DNA of 6,482 bases from an uncultured Eubacteriales bacterium (GCA_959021945.1 CAUEYG010000093.1:1-6482); one strand, 5' to 3'; numbered from the stretch's first letter, positions 1 through 6,245 are shown. Notes: generated by a model not told the origin, from the letters alone. Translations and numbers: made by a program.

Positions 1-1
1 A

Positions 2-1066
2 TATTTGCTGCTATTCGGACAGCTTCCCACTCAAAAACAGCTCAATGATTTCAACTCGCTTTTAGGAGAAAAACGAGAACTCCCTGTAGGGTTTGCCAGA
101 GACATGATTCTGACTGCCCCTTCCAGAAATATTATGAATAAATTAGCGCGAAGCGTGCTTGCGCTCTATTGTTATGACGATAATCCAGATGATACTTCAA
201 TTGAAAATGTGCTGCGGCAATCTATTGATTTGATCGGCTATTTTCCTACGCTAATCGCCTATGCTTACCAGGCCAAATCGTCTACCTTTGACAACAAAAG
301 CCTGCATCTTCATTATCCCATTCCTGAGCTGAGCACTGCGGAAAATATTTTGCGGATGATTCGGCCAACCGGGCAATACACAGATTTAGAAGCAAAGCTT
401 TTGGACATTGCCATGATTCTCCATGCAGAGCATGGCGGAGGAAACAATTCCTCCTTTACAACCCACCTGATTTCCTCGTCGGGAACAGATACTTATGCTA
501 CGATTTCCGCAGCAGTCAGCTCTCTAAAAGGGCCGAGACACGGAGGAGCCAACATTGCAGTGATTAACATGATTCGGGATTTAAAACGAAATGTAAAAGA
601 TATTACCAATCACCGTCAGGTAGAGGATTATCTGGCAAAAGTGTTGAAAAAGCAGGCCAATGACAAGAGCGGACTCGTTTACGGCGTTGGCCATGCCATC
701 TATACGCTTTCTGATCCTAGAGCCAAACTGTTAAAAGGCATGGCAAAGCGTCTAGCCGTGAGCAAAGATTTAATTGATGATTTTATGCTGTGTGATTTTA
801 TCGAAAAAAAGGTGCCTGAGCTTTACGCTGAAATAAACGGAGTTCAAAAGCCTATGCCTGCAAATGTAGATCTTTATTCCGGTTTTGTATACAGCGCCCT
901 GGACATCCCGATTGATATTGCTACCCCTCTCTTTGCCACGGCCAGGCTTTCAGGCTGGTGCGCCCACAGACTGGAAGAACTGATTGCCGGTAAGAAGCTT
1001 ATGCGGCCTGCATACAATTGTGTTCAACAGCATATGGAGTACACACCTATTAAAAAAAGAAAATAA
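2..1066 (+). CDS. Citrate synthase / 2-methylcitrate synthase, 5'-truncated by window edge
   Basis: This enzyme condenses acetyl-CoA with oxaloacetate to give citrate (or propionyl-CoA to give 2-methylcitrate) in the cytoplasm. The reading frame is open to the window edge: the codon before the TTG at base 5 is an in-frame Tyr, and the first residues (YLLLFGQLPT) match an internal helix of the family. The N-terminus, typically under 100 residues, is therefore missing. Counting from the Leu at base 5, the visible motifs are LHAEH (139-143), GPRHGGAN with a catalytic-type His179, GVGH with His230 before a DPRAKLL stretch, and NVDLYSG with the catalytic-type Asp289. These match the His/His/Asp catalytic set of Si-type citrate synthases. 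The segment after LHAEH is glycine/asparagine rich (GGGNNSSF), as I recall from Gram-positive anaerobe members. The C-terminus (GWCAHRLEEL) is intact. Citrate and 2-methylcitrate activity cannot be separated from this sequence. The gene converges on the lipoprotein gene and ends just before a shared terminator. Confidence 0.95.
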   Translation, partial: YLLLFGQLPTQKQLNDFNSLLGEKRELPVGFARDMILTAPSRNIMNKLARSVLALYCYDDNPDDTSIENVLRQSIDLIGYFPTLIAYAYQAKSSTFDNKSLHLHYPIPELSTAENILRMIRPTGQYTDLEAKLLDIAMILHAEHGGGNNSSFTTHLISSSGTDTYATISAAVSSLKGPRHGGANIAVINMIRDLKRNVKDITNHRQVEDYLAKVLKKQANDKSGLVYGVGHAIYTLSDPRAKLLKGMAKRLAVSKDLIDDFMLCDFIEKKVPELYAEINGVQKPMPANVDLYSGFVYSALDIPIDIATPLFATARLSGWCAHRLEELIAGKKLMRPAYNCVQQHMEYTPIKKRK

Positions 1067-1070
1067 CGCG

Positions 1071-1108
1071 AAAAGACGGCTCTTCCTACCAAGTGGGAGC
1101 CGCCTTTT
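1071..1108. terminator. Bidirectional intrinsic terminator between convergent genes
   Basis: An imperfect inverted repeat pairs CGGCTCTT (1077-1084) with GGGAGCCG (1095-1102); two pairs are G-U. The stem extends outward past one mismatch, so that AAAAG on the left pairs with CTTTT on the right. Read on + it ends in TTTT just after the citrate synthase stop. Read on - the outer A-tract becomes a T-tract, 25 bp past the lipoprotein stop. It lies in the only gap between two convergent genes and can serve both. Confidence 0.8.
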
Positions 1109-1132
1109 ATTAATAATCTTTCTCCTTTAATC

Positions 1133-2224
1133 CTAATTTATGCTGACGGACTCTACCTGCACCCGATCATCTGATAAAGCCTGAACATCTTCTATCCCAT
1201 CTTTTTCCACTTTCATTTTGCCTTCTGCTAGTTTCCGATAAATTTCATCATATTCTCTGGATGTAAAATGTTTCATTCTGCTGGTGTCCATAGAAAGACC
1301 AATTCCTTCATTTTCAGCATTCAGTGTAATCGTCTGCCCGCCTGCAAATTCATTTTCACCATAATAAGTCTGCAGAATGTCGCAAATTGATTCATCCAGG
1401 TTTTTAACAGCTGACAGAACAACGGATTCAGACTGATGGCTTTGATCTGTATCTGAGCCGATCACTTTACCGCCTGTTTTCTCCGCTGCACGGATAATAG
1501 AGCGCCCTGCTCCGCCTGCGCAAGAAAAAATCAGTTCCGTTCCAGCGGAATACCACTTGTTGGCCAATTGCTCCACCTGCTCATCCTGCTGGAAAGTATC
1601 TGCATATGTATAGGCAATTGCTATGCCCTGGAGCTCCTCTTCCTCTGCCGCTTCCCTGGCGCCCTGGATAAACCCGCAGCCAAAGCTCTGGACTGGGGAA
1701 AGCTCTTTGCCCCCAATAAATCCCAACTTTCTATAGCCCTCTTTTACAGCAGCATATCCAGCCAGAAAACCAGCCTGTTCTTCTGCAAACAAAAGGGCCA
1801 GTGTATTCTTTTCCACAACTGCATCAGAAGGGCTCTTGCTGTACGGCTGTCCGTCAACAAGAATAAACGAGAGCTCCGGATGCTCCTCCTGTGCTTCATA
1901 AACTGCATTTCCAAAATCAGCGCCTGCAGCAATGACAAATTTAGCCCCGCTGTCAGAAGCTTGTTCTATGGTTCTCAAATACGCGCTGGTTGTATCCTCT
2001 CCGGTCATATAATGTTTATAAGAAACAGGCTCTTCTTCTACAAAATCTTCGATTCCTTTCCAAACAGCCTGGTTAAAGGAACCGTCTTCAATGCCGCTGG
2101 TATTAGAAAGCATGGCAATTTCATAGTCCACTTGCTCAACAGTTCCCTGAGGACTGCAGGCTATAAACAGAAAAGCCATAGCAAACGCCAGGAATAACGA
2201 AATTCTTTTTTTCATCTCCGCCAA
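1133..2224 (-). CDS. BMP family (PnrA/TmpC-like) substrate-binding lipoprotein
   Basis: This is a predicted membrane-anchored, extracytoplasmic solute-binding protein. Known family members bind purine nucleosides (PnrA/TmpC), and some act as regulators (Bacillus Med), so the ligand here is only inferred. The 363-residue product starts with a basic patch (MKKR), a hydrophobic stretch (about residues 8-22) and a Cys23 in the context LFIAC, a lipobox with Phe rather than Leu at -3. Family features follow: GIEDGSFNQAVW (45-55), which matches the D-x-SFNQ substrate-site motif; a GADFGNAV segment (101-108); AGFLAGYAA (151-159); KLGFIGG (166-172); VIGSDTDQS (254-262); and the C-terminal GIGLSMD (307-313). 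The chosen start is TTG at 2224, because AGGGGG lies 5 bases upstream of it. The ATG three codons later has that Shine-Dalgarno sequence too far away. It is the last gene of the cluster. No permease or ATPase gene is adjacent, so it either uses a transporter encoded elsewhere or has a sensing role. Confidence 0.9.
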   Translation of the reverse strand: MAEMKKRISLFLAFAMAFLFIACSPQGTVEQVDYEIAMLSNTSGIEDGSFNQAVWKGIEDFVEEEPVSYKHYMTGEDTTSAYLRTIEQASDSGAKFVIAAGADFGNAVYEAQEEHPELSFILVDGQPYSKSPSDAVVEKNTLALLFAEEQAGFLAGYAAVKEGYRKLGFIGGKELSPVQSFGCGFIQGAREAAEEEELQGIAIAYTYADTFQQDEQVEQLANKWYSAGTELIFSCAGGAGRSIIRAAEKTGGKVIGSDTDQSHQSESVVLSAVKNLDESICDILQTYYGENEFAGGQTITLNAENEGIGLSMDTSRMKHFTSREYDEIYRKLAEGKMKVEKDGIEDVQALSDDRVQVESVSIN

Positions 2225-2229
2225 CTATT

Positions 2230-2235
2230 CCCCCT
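2230..2235 (-). promoter_or_regulatory. Ribosome binding site that decides a TTG start
   Basis: AGGGGG on the - strand sits 5 bases before TTG (2224-2222) of the lipoprotein gene. It overlaps the TAG stop of the upstream nitrilase gene (2236-2234). The alternative ATG at 2215-2213 has only a GGAG directly abutting it, which is too close to work well. The overlap of the site with the stop codon suggests translational coupling. Confidence 0.65.
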
Positions 2236-3040
2236 ATTTATAAATTTCTTCTCTCCTATGCTTTAATAAAGGCAGCTGCCGGCGGATAGATTCCACATAA
2301 TCCAAATCAATGTCCCCATATAGGATGCACTCTTTTTCATCTGCTTTTGCCAGAAATTCTCCCCATGGAGTAGCAATGCAGGAACTGCCATAAGCCTTGT
2401 AAATCCCTTTCATATCTCTTGCCGGAGATACTGCCGCAAAATATACTTGATTATCAAGAGCTCTGGCCCGCATAGTCAAATCCCAATGAGCCGGACCTGT
2501 GGTCATATTAAATGCCGCCGGCAAAACGATCAGTTTCGCACCGTCTAAAGCCATCTTTCTTGAAAGCTCAGGAAAACGCACATCATAACAGATGGCGACC
2601 CCAATTTTACAGTATTCCGTGTCTATAACTGTAATCTTGTCTCCTGGACTGAGGGTATCGGATTCCATAAAGCGAATTCCGTCTTTCACATCAATATCAA
2701 AGAGATGTACCTTCCTGTGCTTTCCAATCATAGCGCCTGTCCTGTCAAAGCTATAAGAGGTATTATACACTTTATTGCCATCTAGCTCTGAAATAGAACC
2801 TCCGATTAAATAAATCTGGTTTTCTTTTGCCAGATCAGAAAGAAACTGGACAGACGGCCCGTCTTCAGGCTCTCCGTAATCCCGGAAATACGCATTGGAA
2901 TAAGGGCAGTTCCACATTTCGGGAAGGGCAATTACCTGGGCTCCATTCTTAGCCGCCTCCTCAACCATTGTCTTTGCTTTGCCCTTACTTTCTTCCTTAT
3001 CCATGGACCCCATCATCTGACATAAACCGATTTTAAACAT
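2234..3040 (-). CDS. Carbon-nitrogen hydrolase, Nit2 / omega-amidase-like
   Basis: This is a cytoplasmic nitrilase-superfamily amidase. The closest type I recognise is Nit2 (omega-amidase), which hydrolyses 2-oxoglutaramate and 2-oxosuccinamate to the 2-oxo acid plus ammonia. This clears products of glutamine and asparagine transamination. The catalytic triad is in place: Glu41 in ALPEMW, Lys110 in HRKVHLFD and Cys151 in GVAICYDVRFPEL. Resemblance to Nit2 goes beyond the triad: HLFDIDV (112-118), DTLSPGD (128-134), FNMTTGPAHWDL (177-188), RALDNQVYFAA (193-203) and SPARD (205-209). The length of 268 residues is close to the family norm. The ATG start has AGGAGG (3052-3047) six bases upstream. 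The gene overlaps the end of the Nudix gene by 8 bp and stops 9 bp before the lipoprotein start. Related alternatives are deaminated-glutathione amidase (Nit1) or N-carbamoyl-type amidases; the motifs favour Nit2. Confidence 0.93.
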   Translation of the reverse strand: MFKIGLCQMMGSMDKEESKGKAKTMVEEAAKNGAQVIALPEMWNCPYSNAYFRDYGEPEDGPSVQFLSDLAKENQIYLIGGSISELDGNKVYNTSYSFDRTGAMIGKHRKVHLFDIDVKDGIRFMESDTLSPGDKITVIDTEYCKIGVAICYDVRFPELSRKMALDGAKLIVLPAAFNMTTGPAHWDLTMRARALDNQVYFAAVSPARDMKGIYKAYGSSCIATPWGEFLAKADEKECILYGDIDLDYVESIRRQLPLLKHRREEIYK

Positions 3041-3674
3041 CCTTTGCCTCCTGACTTTTTAAAAGCGTGATAAAATGCCGGGTAATCCTTGCAGTAAGCC
3101 CCCATATCACTCTCTCGCGAAATTGATAAATAGGCACCTCCGAAGTGCCTTTGCGCCATTTGTAACCCTCTGCTGACTTGATTTTCTCATATGGAAAATC
3201 AGGGCCAACTACCGGGGCAACGTCCATTTCATAAACATCCGGTTCACAGGTCATCAAATAACGAAGGGGGACAAGAAAAATTTCCTTCACTTCATCAGGG
3301 TTACACTCTAACTTGTTCAATGCCTTTTCTTTTATAGTACCTAAAAATGGAAACATTGTAAAGTTACTATAAGTATAAAGTGTATCCATCTGGCTGATAA
3401 TGTGAATGTCTTTTCTGGGCACCCCCAGCTCTTCCATGGTTTCACGCACAGCGCAGTCTTCATGGGACTCCCCGTCTTCTATTTTCCCCCCTGGAAAACA
3501 GACTTCTCCCGGCTGCCTTTTCATATGTTCTGCTCTCACTTCATACAAAAGCGAAAGCTCCCCCTCCGCTTGGACCAGGGGCACTAAAACGGAAAAAAAC
3601 TGATGGTTTCCCATTGCCCGGGGAGCTCTACTTTTAAACAAAGTTTCGATTTTATCAAGTGTGATCTGATCCAT
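3033..3674 (-). CDS. Nudix hydrolase, CoA pyrophosphatase-like (NudL/YeaB type)
   Basis: This is a predicted Mg-dependent Nudix hydrolase that splits CoA or acyl-CoA derivatives into 3',5'-ADP and the 4'-phosphopantetheine part. The reading frame opens at an ATG at 3689 (218 residues; numbering here uses that start). I prefer the ATG at 3674 (213 residues), because GAGGTG lies 7 bases before it while the first ATG has only a weak AGGG. The Nudix box is complete: Gly68, Glu74, then RETMEELGV (82-90), fitting G-x5-E-x7-RE-U-x-EE-x-G-U. Just before it, an Arg/His-rich stretch leading to PGEVCFPGG (60-68) matches the CoA-specific UPF0035 signature. The C-terminal IWGLTARI (195-202) is also typical of this group. 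It overlaps the upstream transporter gene by 20 bp and the downstream nitrilase gene by 8 bp, which indicates co-transcription. Substrate specificity is inferred from motifs. Confidence 0.9.
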   Translation of the reverse strand: MDQITLDKIETLFKSRAPRAMGNHQFFSVLVPLVQAEGELSLLYEVRAEHMKRQPGEVCFPGGKIEDGESHEDCAVRETMEELGVPRKDIHIISQMDTLYTYSNFTMFPFLGTIKEKALNKLECNPDEVKEIFLVPLRYLMTCEPDVYEMDVAPVVGPDFPYEKIKSAEGYKWRKGTSEVPIYQFRERVIWGLTARITRHFITLLKSQEAKDV

Positions 3675-4554
3675 TAATCCGCACCTCATTTCTTTTTGCC
3701 CTAATATTTAGCCACGAAGCTGCTAAAATAAGGCCAATTCCTATGTAGGTATTCCACAGAATGGTCTCCCCTAAAAAAATGACTGCCATCACTGGAGCAA
3801 TAGCCGGTTTTAAGAAAAAAGCAATGGAACCTGTTGTGGCATCTGATAATTTAATAGCCGTAAAGTAACAAAAATAGCCCAGTCCTGTGACAAAAATACT
3901 GATATACGCCACCAAAATCCAATGATCTGCAACGCCTGCCACAATTGGCTTGTGCAGAAACAACATAATTACCAAAAGTACAAGGGAGCCGGAGATAAAA
4001 CTAATACTCGTCTGAGCCATAATTCCCATTTTCTGAACGCTGATCTTGCCTGCCACAGTGTACAGCCCGAAAAAAAGCGCTGCAAGCAGCATTAATATAA
4101 TGCCCATTACCGTATTTCCTGCCTGCATATCCCATGGTTTTATCATAAATATGATGCCCAAAAGTCCGATCAACAGTACAATCACATTGTTTTTTTTCAA
4201 TTTTTCTTCGGTCATTAGGTGAGCAAAGATCATGGTAAAGAGTGGATTAATGGAAATGAGCACTGATGCAGTGGATGCGTTAGAGTGCATGACTCCCAGT
4301 TGAAAAAGCAGCATGCTGATGGGAATCCCCACAACCCCTACATACACTAAATAAAGAAAATCCTTTAACACTAATTTCACCTGGTTTTTGCGCATCTCAA
4401 AGACAGCAAAGGGCAGCAGGAGCAGTCCTCCGATCATAAAGCGCAGGAAGGTCAGCTGAAAGGAGTCCATCTCTCCCCCTGCCAGCTTTAATGCAACTTC
4501 CATAGTTCCAAATAAAAATGCGGTCAATACTACAAAAAAATAAACCTTCTTCAT
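3655..4554 (-). CDS. EamA/DMT-family membrane transporter
   Basis: This is a predicted ten-helix inner-membrane exporter or permease of the drug/metabolite transporter superfamily; the substrate is unknown. The reading frame extends upstream to 4653. I start it at the ATG at 4554 (299 residues) because GGAGAGGGG lies four bases before it, the length then fits the family, and the extra 33 residues would be encoded across a terminator hairpin. Two EamA repeats are visible, about residues 4-138 and 148-285. Each ends with the family's conserved proline and acidic pattern: NPLFTMIFAHLMTEE (103-117) in the first and KPAIAPVMAVIFLGE (249-263) in the second. Charged loops separate the hydrophobic helices, and the tail after residue 285 is basic and hydrophilic. 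It is the first gene of the four-gene cluster and overlaps the Nudix start by 20 bp. Confidence 0.92.
   Translation of the reverse strand: MKKVYFFVVLTAFLFGTMEVALKLAGGEMDSFQLTFLRFMIGGLLLLPFAVFEMRKNQVKLVLKDFLYLVYVGVVGIPISMLLFQLGVMHSNASTASVLISINPLFTMIFAHLMTEEKLKKNNVIVLLIGLLGIIFMIKPWDMQAGNTVMGIILMLLAALFFGLYTVAGKISVQKMGIMAQTSISFISGSLVLLVIMLFLHKPIVAGVADHWILVAYISIFVTGLGYFCYFTAIKLSDATTGSIAFFLKPAIAPVMAVIFLGETILWNTYIGIGLILAASWLNIRAKRNEVRINGSDHT
3682..3687 (-). promoter_or_regulatory. Ribosome binding site favouring the internal Nudix start
   Basis: GAGGTG on the - strand lies 7 bases upstream of the ATG at 3674-3672 and matches the extended anti-Shine-Dalgarno complement well. It lies immediately inside the longer reading frame that opens at the ATG at 3689, so it supports translation starting at the second ATG. 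The competing first ATG has only AGGG nine bases away. Confidence 0.55.
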
Positions 4555-4558
4555 GGTT

Positions 4559-4567
4559 CCCCTCTCC
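4559..4567 (-). promoter_or_regulatory. Ribosome binding site for the EamA transporter start
   Basis: GGAGAGGGG on the - strand lies four bases upstream of the ATG at 4554-4552. It supports this internal start over the upstream ATG at 4653. No convincing sigma-A promoter was found in the short stretch between the terminator at 4595-4618 and this site. A CATAAT at 4576-4571 is too close to the ribosome binding site to be a comfortable -10 element. Confidence 0.6.
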
Positions 4568-4594
4568 AACATTATGAAAAATATCAAGTCATTG

Positions 4595-4618
4595 AAAAAG
4601 GCGGTGATAAACACCGCC
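4595..4618 (-). terminator. Intrinsic terminator of the small P-loop ATPase gene
   Basis: GGCGGTG (4600-4606) and CACCGCC (4612-4618) form a perfect 7-bp GC-rich stem with a 5-base loop. On the - strand the stem is followed by TTTTT (4599-4595). It lies 49 bp beyond the stop of the P-loop ATPase gene and 40 bp ahead of the transporter start. It therefore separates the two transcription units unless read-through is used. The + strand side lacks a T-tract, so the element acts in one direction. Confidence 0.85.
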
Positions 4619-4667
4619 GCTCCCATTCTACGATAAAAGCCCTCTATGAACAAATTTGCAGGCTGGA

Positions 4668-5090
4668 TTAATTTAAAATCTCGCAGTCTGTAAAGTCCAC
4701 TCCGATCATTTCTTCCTTTTCAGCACTCAGGCTTACGATAAATTCAATATCATAATTCTTGGAAATCTTTTTAATCCTGTCAATAAATTCCGGTAAGTCA
4801 CCCAGCGTTACATCGGCATGCTTTAAAATGCTGTCGATGAACATGGTCTCAATATCGTGGTCAGAGCTGATGATCCCATAGATAAAGCCGATATACTCAT
4901 CACTGTTTGTAATATGTTCAAAGTCCTCCATACAGATTACTCTGATTTTATGACTCAGATCATACATCAGCCTATGGTTCTTATTTATAAAAATGACACT
5001 GCCGCTGCTTGTCTCAACTTTGTCATTTGCTAAATCGATCATCTGTTTCGTCTTGCCGCTGCCTTTGTGTCCAATTAATAATTTCACCAT
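4668..5090 (-). CDS. Small P-loop ATP/GTP-binding protein of unknown function
   Basis: This is a 140-residue cytoplasmic protein whose role I do not recognise. It has a clear Walker A motif, GHKGSGKT (7-14), right after the first strand (VKLLI). A hydrophobic strand ending in Asp, ETMFIDS (81-87), is a candidate Walker B. A second strand, SVIFINKNHR (31-40), and a late strand, IEFIVSLS (115-122), fit a minimal alpha/beta P-loop core. The overall plan (short strand, Walker A, FINK-like strand, late Asp strand) is loosely like the thymidine kinase or RecA-type fold, but no thymidine kinase zinc ribbon or lasso is present. There are no membrane segments. The ATG start is supported by AGGAGGG (5104-5098) seven bases upstream. 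It has its own promoter and terminator, so it looks monocistronic. Similar small ATP-binding proteins occur in Clostridia as far as I recall, without a known function. Confidence 0.85.
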   Translation of the reverse strand: MVKLLIGHKGSGKTKQMIDLANDKVETSSGSVIFINKNHRLMYDLSHKIRVICMEDFEHITNSDEYIGFIYGIISSDHDIETMFIDSILKHADVTLGDLPEFIDRIKKISKNYDIEFIVSLSAEKEEMIGVDFTDCEILN

Positions 5091-5138
5091 AGCAAAGCCC
5101 TCCTTTTTATGTTCTTCGTGATTATTTTATTGAAATCT

Positions 5139-5167
5139 ATTATACACTACCAACCTGGCCAGAGCAA
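5139..5167 (-). promoter_or_regulatory. Probable sigma-A promoter for the small P-loop ATPase gene
   Basis: On the - strand a perfect TATAAT (5144-5139) is preceded, at the ideal 17-base spacing, by TTGCTC (5167-5162). The latter keeps the TTG of the -35 consensus but matches only three of six positions overall. The predicted start lies near 5132, leaving a leader of about 40 bases before the ATG at 5090. The position, just after the stop of the molybdopterin-binding gene, fits an independent transcription unit. Confidence 0.65.
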
Positions 5168-5185
5168 TAATAAACCTGAATTTAT

Positions 5186-6205
5186 TTACGCTTTTCCATA
5201 TCCGCAGTTTGGGTATACGCACTCCTTGCAATTAAGGCACAGTCCTCCGTGTCCTAATTTTTTAATGTCTCTTCGCGTAATCACTTCCCCTGCCAAGAGC
5301 CTGGGAACGATCAGGTCAAACACACTGGTTCTGCTGTACATTACGCATCCGGGCAGTCCTACTACAGGAATATCATCAATGTAAGAGAGCATAAACATGG
5401 CTCCCGGAAGAACCGGTGCGCCGTAAGTCACAATATACCCGCCGGCTCTCTTTATGCCGCTTGGGGTTCTGTCGTCCGGATCCACAGACATGCCTCCCGT
5501 TACCCCGATCATATCTACGCCCATATCGATCAGTTCTTTAATACAGTCTGCAATCATTTCTTCATCATCGTCAGCAAAAAGCTGTTTCACAACAGTACTT
5601 CCCAAATCCCCAAATTTTTTCACCAGTACAGGGCCAAATGCATCCTTGATCTTCCCGCTGTACACTTCACTTCCTGTTGTTACCACACCGATTTTCAAGC
5701 TGCGCAGCGGCTCTATCCGTATGAGCGTTCCCCGGTCCAGCACCCCTTCTGCCTGTTTGACAACTGCTTCATCTACAAACAGGGGGATAACCCTGGTTCC
5801 AGCCAGTTTTTGTCCCGGCTCTACAACAATATTCTCATGAATAGAAGCGAACATAATTTCATCCTGATCTATGAGGTCAATGAGGAGCTCCCTGTCCACT
5901 TTCAAAAGTCCTCGCTCTTCTGCAATCAGTTCAATTTTTCCCTCACTGGGCTCTGTGAGGCGAATGCCTGCCCCTGCCGCTTTTTGGGCAATGCGCAATG
6001 CAGCTTCATTTTCATGCACATCCGTATCGTCTTTTTCAACCACATATAAATGTTTCTTGCCCATAGAAAGAAGGATATCAATATCCTCTTCTTTTATAAC
6101 ATGCCCTTTTTTAAACTTTGCACCTTTGTATTCGCCTGGTATGATCTGGGTCAAATCGTGAGCCAGCACAGTGCCTACCGCCTTTTCTACTGCAATTTCT
6201 TTCAT
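5186..6205 (-). CDS. MoeA/MoaB-like molybdopterin-binding protein with C-terminal Cys motif
   Basis: This is a predicted cytoplasmic protein that binds molybdopterin or its adenylated form. It probably takes part in late molybdenum or tungsten cofactor assembly or delivery. The 339-residue product is shorter than classical MoeA (about 400). The N-terminal 60 residues (VGTVLAHDLTQIIPGEYKGA and a following KKGHVI) resemble a MoeA-like entry segment. The MoCF-type fold is marked by KIGVVTTGSE (171-180), IGVTGGMSVDPDD (233-245) and VVGLPGCVMY (281-290). The last 20 residues hold Cys323, Cys326, Cys329 and Cys334 (CX2CX2CX4C), a likely metal or Fe-S site absent from standard MoeA. ATG at 6205 has GAGG (6215-6212) six bases upstream. 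The gene follows a molybdate-type transporter ATPase on the same strand, which supports a cofactor role. A terminator hairpin lies between the two, so expression may be only partly coupled. Confidence 0.9.
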   Translation of the reverse strand: MKEIAVEKAVGTVLAHDLTQIIPGEYKGAKFKKGHVIKEEDIDILLSMGKKHLYVVEKDDTDVHENEAALRIAQKAAGAGIRLTEPSEGKIELIAEERGLLKVDRELLIDLIDQDEIMFASIHENIVVEPGQKLAGTRVIPLFVDEAVVKQAEGVLDRGTLIRIEPLRSLKIGVVTTGSEVYSGKIKDAFGPVLVKKFGDLGSTVVKQLFADDDEEMIADCIKELIDMGVDMIGVTGGMSVDPDDRTPSGIKRAGGYIVTYGAPVLPGAMFMLSYIDDIPVVGLPGCVMYSRTSVFDLIVPRLLAGEVITRRDIKKLGHGGLCLNCKECVYPNCGYGKA

Positions 6206-6245
6206 GGTTTACCTCTTCCTCACAACAATTTTTATAATAATTCGC

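Noticed and set aside
1744..1938. Open frame of 64 codons on the - strand inside the lipoprotein gene
   Set aside because: It is an out-of-frame shadow with no ribosome binding site or domain signal.
1568..2197. Open frame of 209 codons on the + strand opposite the lipoprotein gene
   Set aside because: It lies wholly antisense to a gene with a clear signal peptide and family motifs. Its product is low-complexity and Cys/Leu/Ser rich with no recognisable domain.
3402..3603. Two overlapping short + strand frames opposite the Nudix gene
   Set aside because: They are antisense to the conserved Nudix box region and have no family features.
5155..5162. CTGGCCAG palindrome as an operator
   Set aside because: It is an 8-bp palindrome in the spacer region next to the -35 element. 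It is too short and unrepeated to support a binding-site claim.
5168..5190. AATAAA/TTTATT inverted repeat after the molybdopterin-binding gene as a terminator
   Set aside because: The stem is only six A-T pairs without a T-tract, too weak for an intrinsic terminator.
5109..5384. Open frame of 91 codons on the + strand across the P-loop gene promoter
   Set aside because: It crosses a convincing - strand promoter and the end of the molybdopterin-binding gene. It has no Shine-Dalgarno sequence or homology signal.
5454..6161. Several + strand frames opposite the molybdopterin-binding gene
   Set aside because: Their products are Ser/Pro rich, as expected from the complement of a real coding frame; none has a recognised motif.
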